The translations under genes were made by a program, and so were the position numbers. Positions 52,205-60,263 of a DNA stretch of 64,000 bases are shown here, piece by piece. The number at the start of each line of letters is the position of its first letter. The first letter of the stretch is position 1. The stretch is from Fibrobacter sp. UWT2. GTDB taxonomy: Bacteria > Fibrobacterota > Fibrobacteria > Fibrobacterales > Fibrobacteraceae. The DNA lies in assembly GCF_900142545.1 (NCBI RefSeq), contig NZ_FRBF01000010.1, positions 1 to 64,000 on the forward strand, given 5' to 3'. The notes beneath the pieces are model-generated. The model ran no database searches and had not been told where the DNA came from. It saw only the letters and a program-made list of their open reading frames with translations.

Positions 52205-53851
52205 TTAGCAGCCAAAGGCTGCGGGCAACATTTCAATGACATCAGTCGGGAGCATTCCAAATGCTCCCATTTTTTCGCGGGTCAAACGGCCGGCTTTCTG
52301 GTGCAGGAGTACGCCGAGTACGGCAGCTTCTGCAGTCGGCAAACCTTGTGCAAGGAGTGCGGTGATAATGCCGGTGAGCACATCGCCTGCGCCGCCTTTG
52401 GCAAGGCCTGAATTGCGGGCCGGAATCACGTACACGCGTCCGTCGGGAATGGCCACGTAAGTGGGGCAACCCTTGAGAACGATTGTAATCTTGAACTGCG
52501 TTGCAAACTGCTGCAAGTATTCCGGATAGAAACTTTCGTTTGCCGGAAGCGGACCAAAGTTGCGCTCCCATTCGCGCTTGTGCGGTGTGATAATGGCGTT
52601 GGTCGGACCGCCTTCCATGCAGAAGAAAGCGGAACCGCAAGCATTGATGGCATCGGCATCAACTACGACGGGAATCTGCAATCCGGTCAAGAACATGCGG
52701 ACGGCGTCCTGCGTTTCGGTGTCGGTTCCAAGGCCGGGGCCGATGGCGATTGCATTCTGGTGCGTTGCGATATCTTGCAACTGCATCAAATGCATAATCG
52801 AAAGCTTGTCGGTGGTACTGTCGCCGATGCCGTAGAATACGGGTTCGTCAAGTTTGGATTGCAATGCCGGGAGCAAAGCCTTCGGTGTCGCGGTCGTAAC
52901 CAGGCCTGCACCGCTACGGAGACATGCCTTGGTACAAAGGGCGGCGGCCCCGGTCATGTTGCCGGAACCCGCAATCACCATGGCTGTACCCTGGCTGCGC
53001 TTGTCGCCAAATTCGTCGCGGTTCGGCAAAAGTGCCGGAATCATTTTTTCGGTGGCGAAATAAATTCCGGAATTGACTCGGTCGATAAGTTCGTCTGGAT
53101 ACTCTAGGGGTTCGACTGTGACGTTTCCGAAAACGCGTGCGCCTTCGTTCGTGTAGGCGTCCAGTCGCGGCAATCCGAAAACCATCGTTTCGTTTGCTTC
53201 AATGCATGTGAAACCGCAGCGATGATTTGCGGAATCGAAGCCGGTGGGAGCATCGGCCGCAAGCACGGGAATGTCCCAGCCGCTAATGGCAATGACAGCT
53301 CTTGCGAATGCCGGACGCAGTTCGCCTGAGGCTCCGTTGCCGAGCATGCAGTCTACAATTAGTGTGTAGTGTGCACTTTCGGGTGTTTGCTCGCCGATGT
53401 AGACAAGCTTGCCGCCGTTGTTTGCAAAGTCTTCGTAAGCAAAGCCCGCTTCGTCTTTAAAGGTTTCTGGCTTGGCGAGCGAGAATACGGTGCAGGGAAT
53501 GCCGTTTTCAATCAGCAGGCGTGCCAAAACCAGGCCGTCGCCGCCGTTGTTACCGCCGCCCACAAAAATGGCGACGGATTTTCCATCCCTGTTTTCTCCG
53601 AGAATTTCGCAGACTCGGTTGTACAGGGCCTGCCCGGCCTTTTTCATGAGGTCGTAGCCGGCATCAATGGCGGTCGTGAATTCGTCAGGATTGACTTCAA
53701 AAGAATCAATGCTGGCTAGAGATTCGCCAAAGTGCTGGAATACGGGACTCGAAACCTTGCTACGCTTGGTATCGTTGTCTAAAAAGCGCATGGCCTCTGC
53801 CGAAACCATAGGCGGGCAGATCTTATAAGGTAAACTCGCGAGAGTTTTCAT
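52205..53851 (-). CDS. nnr: Bifunctional NAD(P)H-hydrate epimerase/dehydratase
   Basis: The 548-residue protein joins an epimerase domain (YjeF N-terminal type, about 55-260, IFVGGGNNGGDGLVLARLL) with an ADP/ATP-dependent dehydratase domain (about 285-545, GNMTGAAALCTKACLRSGAG, AIGPGLGTD, GGAGDVLTGIITALLAQG). It repairs hydrated NADH and NADPH that form spontaneously or by enzyme error. Both active regions look complete. It ends 9 bases from the convergent FprA stop and starts with a one-base overlap on the stop of the outer-membrane gene, so it is translationally coupled to it. Confidence 0.92.
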   Translation of the reverse strand: MKTLASLPYKICPPMVSAEAMRFLDNDTKRSKVSSPVFQHFGESLASIDSFEVNPDEFTTAIDAGYDLMKKAGQALYNRVCEILGENRDGKSVAIFVGGGNNGGDGLVLARLLIENGIPCTVFSLAKPETFKDEAGFAYEDFANNGGKLVYIGEQTPESAHYTLIVDCMLGNGASGELRPAFARAVIAISGWDIPVLAADAPTGFDSANHRCGFTCIEANETMVFGLPRLDAYTNEGARVFGNVTVEPLEYPDELIDRVNSGIYFATEKMIPALLPNRDEFGDKRSQGTAMVIAGSGNMTGAAALCTKACLRSGAGLVTTATPKALLPALQSKLDEPVFYGIGDSTTDKLSIMHLMQLQDIATHQNAIAIGPGLGTDTETQDAVRMFLTGLQIPVVVDADAINACGSAFFCMEGGPTNAIITPHKREWERNFGPLPANESFYPEYLQQFATQFKITIVLKGCPTYVAIPDGRVYVIPARNSGLAKGGAGDVLTGIITALLAQGLPTAEAAVLGVLLHQKAGRLTREKMGAFGMLPTDVIEMLPAAFGC

Positions 53852-54780
53852 TACAGGAACCAGTAGCTAATACCGACTTTGAACTTCATCATTCTTGCGC
53901 CAGACATGTCAACCAAGGAGAAGTCTCCTTCTGCAATGTCCATGTCGTCCAGGGTCTTCACGTCCGGGTAAAGTTCCGTGATGCCCATGTAGTAACGCAG
54001 GTCGAAGAAGAGACCCTGGACAATGTTGATGCCGATGCCGGCTGCAATGCCGAAGCTAAAGGATGCCTGTTCGATTTTTTCGGTACTTGCAAAGGTCAGG
54101 TTGAGAACAGAGTTTTCGACCGGTTCAATGTCGGCTTCGCTGCTCAAGCTGAAGTTGAGCTGCGGACCGCCGGTGACGTAGAATCTGTCAGCAATCACAC
54201 CGCGCATGAGCAGGGGAACTTCCATGTCGATGCTCTTGTATTCGCGCTTGTGCTTCAGATATTCATGTTCGGTGCTGATGTAGGCGAAGTTGACTTCGGG
54301 GGCGAAAAAGAGGTTCGGAATCATCCGAATGCGGAACATCACGCCCGCTTCAAAGCCGATACCCGACGGAATACCGCTAATATCGCTGTCGTTGTCTAGG
54401 TCATCCTTAAAGCCGTACATTCTGCCGTAATCGAAGGCGGTCCTCAGACCGAAACCGAAAAAGGGCGTGTCGTCACGCGGAGCGGCTTCTTGTGCGTTCT
54501 CGTCGTTCTGGGCGCTTTCCTGAGAGGGTTCCTGGGCGCTGGCCTGGGTGACAGGGACTGCAACCGGTTTGCTGGGAGCGGGTTCTTCTGCAACGCTGGG
54601 CTGTTCTTCTTCTGCAGGTTCTGCAGCCTGTTGTTGTTCATCGGCTTGAACTTCGGCCTGTTCTTGTTCGGTGTACTGTTCTTCGGCCTGATTTGCATAA
54701 TCAGAATCGAAGTCGTCTTGCGCGAAACTGATGGATGCAACCAACATGGTGCTTGCGATGAGCGTCCAAATTTTATTCAT
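53851..54780 (-). CDS. Outer-membrane barrel protein with acidic Glu/Gln-rich linker
   Basis: The 309-residue product has a signal peptide (MNKIWTLIASTMLVASISFA) and a long low-complexity acidic region (about 22-105, rich in Glu, Gln, Ala and Pro). An eight-strand-like outer-membrane barrel follows (about 108-309, FGFGLRTAFDYGRMYGF, NLFFAPEVNFAYIST, FYVTGGPQLNFSLSS) and ends in the aromatic strand VGISYWFL. It resembles PorT/OmpA-like small barrels with an extended periplasmic linker that could contact peptidoglycan. It overlaps the Nnr gene by one base. Function unknown. Confidence 0.68.
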   Translation of the reverse strand: MNKIWTLIASTMLVASISFAQDDFDSDYANQAEEQYTEQEQAEVQADEQQQAAEPAEEEQPSVAEEPAPSKPVAVPVTQASAQEPSQESAQNDENAQEAAPRDDTPFFGFGLRTAFDYGRMYGFKDDLDNDSDISGIPSGIGFEAGVMFRIRMIPNLFFAPEVNFAYISTEHEYLKHKREYKSIDMEVPLLMRGVIADRFYVTGGPQLNFSLSSEADIEPVENSVLNLTFASTEKIEQASFSFGIAAGIGINIVQGLFFDLRYYMGITELYPDVKTLDDMDIAEGDFSLVDMSGARMMKFKVGISYWFL

Positions 54781-54941
54781 ATTCTCTCCAAACTAAATGT
54801 TTTCTTTGCAACAAAATAGTATAATTCGCGCCTTTCCTTGTGGGCGAATAGGGAAAAAGACTGAAAATTGACGTTCTTGTAAAGATTTAAAAACATTCTT
54901 TGGATTTATTGTCCAAGGGAATGCTGAATCTTGTTGAGTCA

Positions 54942-54970
54942 TTGACTTTTTTTGAGTTTATTTTCAATAT
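54942..54970 (+). promoter_or_regulatory. Promoter of CE1-like esterase gene
   Basis: TTGACT (54942-54947) and CAATAT (54965-54970), or AATATA one base later, are spaced by 17-18 bases. They lie 19 bases before the ATG at 54989, which has AGGAG six bases upstream, implying a short leader. Confidence 0.5.
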
Positions 54971-54988
54971 ACAACATAGGAGCATGTT

Positions 54989-56425
54989 ATGAAAAAGAGT
55001 GTTTGGGAACCTCTTGCTCTCGCCTGCGCATTTGCGGTGGCGGCGAACGCGTTTACGCTTTCGGGCAAGGTAAGTGATGAACAGGGTGCGGCCGTTAGTG
55101 GTGCATCTGTTTTACTGGTCAAAAATGGCCTTTCGACAACCACCGATAGCAAAGGTGAGTTCAGTTTTCATAAGGATCTCACCGGAGTGGGCGTTATGGA
55201 ACGGATTCTGCCGGGCTATATCAGCGTCAATAACGGTGTGCTGTCTTTCTCGCAGCGTTCTAGCGAACCTGTTCAGGTACAAATTTTCGATATGATGGGC
55301 AATCGCCTGCTGAGCGAAACGCTTTATGGCTCGGGCAGCTTGGATTTGCAGGCTTGTGTCAAGGCTCAAGGTGCATATTATGCTCGAGTGAAAATTGGAT
55401 CTGCTCAGCGCGATATCCGTTTCACTTCTAAGGGAAACTACAGTTCTTCTTTTGGTGACAAGTCTGCAAGCGTTGACCGCGCTCTCAAGCGACTGACCAC
55501 CAACGAAAATCTCAAGGTGATTGCCGATGGGTTTGACACCCTTTCGGTGATATTGAGTAATCTCGACACGAACGTTGCTCTTACGGTGAAAAAGCCGAAG
55601 GCCGAACCGCAGTACGCCTACGGTTGGGGCTTAAAGAATGATCCGGTTCCCACCCGTGGTTGCGGCAAGACTTGGAATCGCGTCAAGTCCGGCAGCTACG
55701 AATTCCAGTGGAGCAAGGGCAAGCGCACCATCCGTATCGACATTCCTGACAATTACGACAACAAGAAACCGTACAAGCTCATATTCGGCATGCACTGCAT
55801 GGGCGGCTGGGCCGGTGGTGTGCAGCAAGAAGGCTACTATGGTTTGAAACCGCTTGATACCCAGAAGACGGCAATCTTTGTCGCTCCTGAAGGTAACGGA
55901 AACCAGGCCCCGTGGGGTCAGGATGACTACCTGCTCTTCGATGAACTTTTGGCCGATTTGCAGAGCAACCTTTGCATTGACTCTAGCCGTGTGTTCTCTA
56001 CAGGCTTTAGCTACGGCTCCATGTTCAGCAACGGTCTCTCCTGGAACCACCAGGATGTGCTCCGCGCTGTAGCCGTGTATGAAACCGCCGAACGTAACAT
56101 CTGGCTCCCGCAACGTCAGAATAAGGGCGTGGGTTGGATGGGTGTGCTCGGCCTGCAGGACAACCTTTGCACTCCGCAGATGGGTCGCGCCGCTCGCGAT
56201 ATCATCTTGACGCTCAACTCCGAAGGCGGCAAGGCCAAGAATGAAAAGGCCCAGGAATATGGCGGCAGCGGTCCGCACGTCTGCTACGACTATACCACGG
56301 TTGAAGAACGATTCCCGGTTCGCTGGTGTACGCAGAATGGCGGCCACATCTGGGATCACAAGGATCCCGGCCAGCAAAAGTCCTGGGTTCCGCAGGCCAC
56401 GTGGGAATTCTTCAATAAGTTCTAA
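54989..56425 (+). CDS. Secreted CE1-like (feruloyl/acetyl-xylan) esterase
   Basis: The 478-residue protein has a signal peptide (about 1-22), a carboxypeptidase-regulatory-like beta domain (about 22-70, FTLSGKVSDEQGAAVSGASV) and a sorting-domain-like module (about 85-155, VQIFDMMGNRLLSETLYG, GAYYARVKIG). The catalytic alpha/beta hydrolase follows (about 225-478). The nucleophile lies in STGFSYGSMFS near 348 and the probable catalytic His in QNGGHIWDH near 457. The pattern is that of PHB-depolymerase-like CE1 esterases, which remove ferulate or acetate from xylan. It should help cellulose degraders loosen plant wall. Unusually, the sorting-like module is internal, not at the end. Confidence 0.82.
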   Translation: MKKSVWEPLALACAFAVAANAFTLSGKVSDEQGAAVSGASVLLVKNGLSTTTDSKGEFSFHKDLTGVGVMERILPGYISVNNGVLSFSQRSSEPVQVQIFDMMGNRLLSETLYGSGSLDLQACVKAQGAYYARVKIGSAQRDIRFTSKGNYSSSFGDKSASVDRALKRLTTNENLKVIADGFDTLSVILSNLDTNVALTVKKPKAEPQYAYGWGLKNDPVPTRGCGKTWNRVKSGSYEFQWSKGKRTIRIDIPDNYDNKKPYKLIFGMHCMGGWAGGVQQEGYYGLKPLDTQKTAIFVAPEGNGNQAPWGQDDYLLFDELLADLQSNLCIDSSRVFSTGFSYGSMFSNGLSWNHQDVLRAVAVYETAERNIWLPQRQNKGVGWMGVLGLQDNLCTPQMGRAARDIILTLNSEGGKAKNEKAQEYGGSGPHVCYDYTTVEERFPVRWCTQNGGHIWDHKDPGQQKSWVPQATWEFFNKF

Positions 56426-56446
56426 AGTTTCCTATAACACATCCAA

Positions 56447-56480
56447 AAAACTCCCCAGAGCAATCCGGGGAGTTTTGTTT
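56447..56480 (+). terminator. Rho-independent terminator
   Basis: AACTCCCC and GGGGAGTT pair around about nine bases and are followed by TTGTTTTT. It closes the esterase gene. Confidence 0.85.
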
Positions 56481-56519
56481 TTATGAAGCGGCCAAAGAGT
56501 ATTTTCTAAATTTGGGCGC

Positions 56520-57929
56520 ATGGAATTCAAGCGTTTTGAGGCTCTGATTGAAATGTTCCCGCAGGTGCAGATTTTCAGCACCGAGGGCGAAGATCTTGAC
56601 AGGGTCATTACTCATTTTTTGAACCAGCAAGAAAATGTCTCCACCATGTCGGAGGCAATGCAGCGTAAGATTCAGCATGCGCTCGCGCCGTTCTTTCAGC
56701 AGCGCTTTATCAGCCTGCACGACGAAGAAGCCCCGCTGGTGCGGCACCTGCTTTTGAAAAAGAAATTCTTCTTGCAGACGGACCGCTATATCGACGATAT
56801 GGCGTGGCCCGAAACCGACCCCGATAAACTGGAAGAAGCCTTGAAGATTGCTGACTTGTCCGAAGAGATTTTGGACCGCAAGCTTTTGAGCCTTTCGAAC
56901 GGGGAATTGCGCCGCGTGTTGCTTGCCCGCATGTGGATGGAAAAGCCCGAGTGGGTTTACTTTAATGACTTGTTCGGAGGCCTTGATCCGGAATACCGCA
57001 GACACTTGGCGGCAAGCGTGGTTCAGCTTTCAAAACGCGATGGCTTGAAGGTCGCGGTGCGCCTTGCCCGCGAAGATGAACTGTTGCCCGAAATTCCGGC
57101 GTTCGTTTACGCCAACAAGACTTTTGCCCCGTATGCAGGTGAACTCCCGAGCGAAATCGCTGCTCCCAAGTATTCCAAGAAGGAACTCAAGGACTACGAA
57201 ATAGTTGATTTGAGACGAGAGAACGGCTCTGCCGAGCCTACAGACGAGAGGCGAGAGAGTGAAATTCTTTTCGAACTCAAGAACGTGAACGTTCGCTTTG
57301 GCGAAACCGATGTGCTCAAGAATCTGAACTGGACCGTTCGCAAGGGTGAACACTGGGCGGTTATGGGCGAAAACGGTGCCGGCAAGAGTACGTTGCTCGG
57401 CTTGCTTACGGCAGACCACCCGCAGATTTACAACAACGAGATTACCCTTTTGGGCGAACGCCCGGGGCATGGCCTGAACATTTGGGACCATAAGGCGAAA
57501 CTCGGTTTCTTCTCTCCGGAACTCGCGCTCCAGTATCGTGAAGACCTTAGTTTGTCCGAAGTCCTGTGCACGGGCTTTACTGCGAACCTTTGCAAGGCCG
57601 ACAATACCACTTGGGAAGAACGCGCCAAGGCAAAGGAATGGCTGAACTACTTGGGCTTCGAAGACGTGAACGCCCGCTACCGCGACTTGTCGCCGATTGA
57701 TAAACGCGTGGTGCTGATGGCGCGTGCGGCAATACGCCCGCCCAAGGTGCTTTTGCTCGATGAACCGACCCAAGGCCTCAAGGGCGAATATCGCGAAAAA
57801 ATCTTTAGCTTGTTGCAGTTGCTTTCGAAGGAAACGACGATTATCTTGGTGAGCCATTACGAAGAAGAGTGGCCGCCTTGCATGACGCATCTGCTCCGCA
57901 TGCCTAAATTCTCGATGGAGAAAACGTAA
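56520..57929 (+). CDS. Tandem ABC ATPase with one composite site (ModF-like)
   Basis: The 469-residue soluble protein has two ABC domains. Domain 1 (about 1-225) lacks Walker A but keeps a signature LSNGELRR near 125 and a changed Walker B, FNDLFGGLD (Asp-Glu changed to Asn-Asp). Domain 2 (about 255-469) has Walker A GENGAGKST near 283 and Walker B LLLDEPTQG near 411, but its signature is LSPIDKR. Only domain 2's Walker A with domain 1's signature can form a complete site. The linker at 231-247 is encoded by a copy of the GACGAGAG hairpin repeat. No membrane partner is encoded; ModF-like proteins have unknown roles. Its stop overlaps the Mrp start by one base. Confidence 0.85.
   Translation: MEFKRFEALIEMFPQVQIFSTEGEDLDRVITHFLNQQENVSTMSEAMQRKIQHALAPFFQQRFISLHDEEAPLVRHLLLKKKFFLQTDRYIDDMAWPETDPDKLEEALKIADLSEEILDRKLLSLSNGELRRVLLARMWMEKPEWVYFNDLFGGLDPEYRRHLAASVVQLSKRDGLKVAVRLAREDELLPEIPAFVYANKTFAPYAGELPSEIAAPKYSKKELKDYEIVDLRRENGSAEPTDERRESEILFELKNVNVRFGETDVLKNLNWTVRKGEHWAVMGENGAGKSTLLGLLTADHPQIYNNEITLLGERPGHGLNIWDHKAKLGFFSPELALQYREDLSLSEVLCTGFTANLCKADNTTWEERAKAKEWLNYLGFEDVNARYRDLSPIDKRVVLMARAAIRPPKVLLLDEPTQGLKGEYREKIFSLLQLLSKETTIILVSHYEEEWPPCMTHLLRMPKFSMEKT
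57214..57259 (+). repeat. GACGAGAG hairpin repeat inside the ABC gene
   Basis: GACGAGAGAACG, hairpin GGCTCTGCCGAGCC, then TACAGACGAGAGGCGAGAGAG matches the element at 28435-28479. The insertion keeps the reading frame and adds about 16 residues (RRENGSAEPTDERRES) to the linker between two ATPase domains. Confidence 0.75.
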
Positions 57930-59053
57930 TGCAGTTGAATGAACAGACTATTTTGACGGCTTTGCAGGCGGTTCAAGATCCGGATCTGCACAAGAATATT
58001 GTCGAACTGAACTTTGTCCAGAATCTTAAGATTGATGGCGACAAGGTGAGCTTTGACCTTAAGCTTACAACGCCGGCATGCCCGATCCGTGACCAGTTCA
58101 AGGACCAGTGCATTACGATTGTCAAGGCGCTTGGCGCAAGCGAAGTGAACGTGACGTTTACGGCGCAAGGCCGCGTAGAAAGCTCCAATACGGCAGCGCA
58201 GGCTCCAAAAGTTTCGTACATCGGAGATGTCGCTCATGTGGTTGCGGTCGCTAGTGGCAAGGGCGGCGTGGGCAAGTCTACCGTGACGGCAAACCTCGCC
58301 ATGGCGCTCAGCCTTTCCGGTGCCCGCGTCGGTATCCTTGATGCAGACATTTATGGTCCGAGTATGGGACTTATGTTCGGCATCGACAAGGCTCCCGAAG
58401 TATTTGATGACAATACGATTGCTCCGGTCGAGGCGAAGGGCGGAATCAGCATTGTGTCGATGTGCATGTTCGCCGATTCCGACAAGGCAACCATCTGGCG
58501 TGGCCCGATGGTGTCGCAGATGATCCAGCATTTTATTCATCATGTGCGCTGGGGCAAACTTGATTATCTGCTGGTGGACTTTCCTCCAGGAACAGGTGAT
58601 ATTCAGCTGACGCTTACGCAGAATTGCCCGATGGCAGGTGCCGTGGTGGTGACGACTCCGCAAGAAGTGGCTCTCGCAGACTGTCGCAAGGGTCTTGCCA
58701 TGTTCGATTCCGTGGGCGTTCCGGTGGTGGGCGTCGTCGAGAACATGAGCTACTTCATTTGCGATGAATGCGGCAAGCATCACCATATCTTCCGCGAAGG
58801 CGGCGGTGAACGCATTGCCCAAAAGTGGGGCGTTCCCCTGATTGCGAAGATCCCTCTTGAACCTGCAGTCGCAGGCTGCGGTGACGAAGGTACGCCGGCG
58901 GTGCTCCGTTATCCGAACTCCGAATCGGCCAAGGCGTTTATGCAGGCGGCCGATGCGACGGTCCGCACGCTTTCGATGTTTGCATCCGAAGGTGATGGCG
59001 TGCTCAAGACGTTTAACTACGATTTCGAACAACTTCCGGTGGAGGCGGTCTAA
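57929..59053 (+). CDS. Mrp/ApbC-type iron-sulfur carrier ATPase
   Basis: The 374-residue protein has an N-terminal MIP18/DUF59-type domain (about 1-85) and a ParA-like P-loop ATPase (about 100-360) with GKGGVGKST near 110 and a CxxC pair in FICDECGKHH near 276-279. Mrp proteins carry and deliver iron-sulfur clusters to target enzymes. All key residues are present. The gene overlaps the ABC gene and the DUF971 gene by one base each (TAATG), which points to tightly coupled synthesis. DUF971 and DUF59 domains often accompany Mrp in iron-sulfur clusters of genes. Confidence 0.92.
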   Translation: MQLNEQTILTALQAVQDPDLHKNIVELNFVQNLKIDGDKVSFDLKLTTPACPIRDQFKDQCITIVKALGASEVNVTFTAQGRVESSNTAAQAPKVSYIGDVAHVVAVASGKGGVGKSTVTANLAMALSLSGARVGILDADIYGPSMGLMFGIDKAPEVFDDNTIAPVEAKGGISIVSMCMFADSDKATIWRGPMVSQMIQHFIHHVRWGKLDYLLVDFPPGTGDIQLTLTQNCPMAGAVVVTTPQEVALADCRKGLAMFDSVGVPVVGVVENMSYFICDECGKHHHIFREGGGERIAQKWGVPLIAKIPLEPAVAGCGDEGTPAVLRYPNSESAKAFMQAADATVRTLSMFASEGDGVLKTFNYDFEQLPVEAV

Positions 59054-59349
59054 TGATTCAACCTAAGAAAGTTTTTAGAACTGCTGACGGAAAACTGGGC
59101 TTTGAATGGAATGACGGTAGCCGCGGCGCACGCGATATCCGCTCTCTCCGCTTGGCTTGTCCTTGTGCGTTGTGTGTCGATGAACATACCGGCGAAAAAC
59201 TTTTGGATGATTCTACCGTGCCTGCAGATATTTCGCTTGTTAAAGTTCAGTCTATCGGTCGCTACGCTGCTGGCCTTACCTTTAGCGATGGCCACAATTC
59301 AGGAATTTACCCTTACGAAAAGTTATATAACTTGACGAAAACAAAGTAA
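59053..59349 (+). CDS. DUF971 protein
   Basis: The 98-residue protein matches DUF971: FEWNDGSRGARDIRSLRLACPCALC and the ending GYAAGLTFSDGHNSGIYPYEKL type, here RYAAGLTF and HNSGIYPYEKLYNL. The same fold forms the N-terminal domain of gamma-butyrobetaine dioxygenases, but bacterial single-domain forms are linked to iron-sulfur assembly. Cys residues in CPCALC could hold a metal. It is translationally coupled to the Mrp gene. Confidence 0.85.
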   Translation: MIQPKKVFRTADGKLGFEWNDGSRGARDIRSLRLACPCALCVDEHTGEKLLDDSTVPADISLVKVQSIGRYAAGLTFSDGHNSGIYPYEKLYNLTKTK

Positions 59350-59411
59350 AAAGACATATTTGGATAGTCTTCAAGGAAATTTCCTTAGAAGAATTGAAGG
59401 TATGTATTTCT

Positions 59412-60263
59412 ATGAGTGATGCAAACGAAGCGCTTTATTTTAGGGACCTGAATAGGTTTCCGACCCTGAGTCCTCAGGAGGAAGAGGCTCTTCTTGCGAT
59501 TATCAAGAGCGAACAGGCGGAAGAAATCCGCAAGTCTGCCTTGCAGCGCCTTATTCGGGGTAACCTCCGTTTTGTGGTGAGTGTCGCAAGAAAGTACCAG
59601 GGGCGTGGACTTTCCCTGCTTGATTTGATTAACGAAGGAAATATCGGCCTGTTCAAGGCGGCAAAACGCTTTGATATGGGTAAGGATGTCAAGTTTATTT
59701 CTTATGCGGTCTGGTGGATCCGCCAGTCTATCCAGAAAGCCCTGTTTGAACAGGTGGGTGCGGTCCGAATTCCGCCCAACAAGCTTGCCTTGGTCAACCG
59801 CTTTAAACGTGCCTTGATGCAGAACGACGGTGACTACGATCGTACCATTGCCATGGACGAATTTGCACCGTTCGAAAAGGACATCGTCGAGGTCATGGAA
59901 AAAATCGTGGACATTTCGCTGGACGCCCCCATCGGTGATAGCACGAATGTCGGCGGTAGCGGTGATACGGTCAGTACTCTCATGGACGTCTTGGGTTCCG
60001 ATGGTAACCAGGACGAAGACATGGAAAAAGATGAACGCCGTAAGCTCATCCAGGAAACCTTGTCCGCTCTTCCGCAGCGTGAAGAAGAAATTCTGCGCAT
60101 GTTCTACGGCCTTGATACGGTTGAAGATACGACACTTAAGGATATCGGCGAAGACCTGAAACTCAGCCGCGAACGCGTGCGCCAGATTAAGAACAAGACC
60201 TTGCGCCGTTTACAGAAGAGCAAGGAACACAAAGAAAAACTGGCTGACTTTTTGGAAAAGTAA
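59412..60263 (+). CDS. RpoD-family sigma factor (no region 1.1)
   Basis: I choose the ATG at 59412; a TTG 18 bases earlier is in frame but less likely. The 283-residue protein has region 1.2 (LYFRDLNRFPTLSPQEEEAL), region 2 (LRGNLRFVVSVARKYQ-like start, KFISYAVWWIRQSI), region 3 and region 4 with a helix-turn-helix (LKDIGEDLKLSRERVRQIKN). An acidic insert (GSDGNQDEDMEKDE) lies before region 4. The sequence resembles the short primary factors of related phyla, but the window has another such factor at 12178. Its stop overlaps the next TPR gene by one base. Confidence 0.9.
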   Translation: MSDANEALYFRDLNRFPTLSPQEEEALLAIIKSEQAEEIRKSALQRLIRGNLRFVVSVARKYQGRGLSLLDLINEGNIGLFKAAKRFDMGKDVKFISYAVWWIRQSIQKALFEQVGAVRIPPNKLALVNRFKRALMQNDGDYDRTIAMDEFAPFEKDIVEVMEKIVDISLDAPIGDSTNVGGSGDTVSTLMDVLGSDGNQDEDMEKDERRKLIQETLSALPQREEEILRMFYGLDTVEDTTLKDIGEDLKLSRERVRQIKNKTLRRLQKSKEHKEKLADFLEK

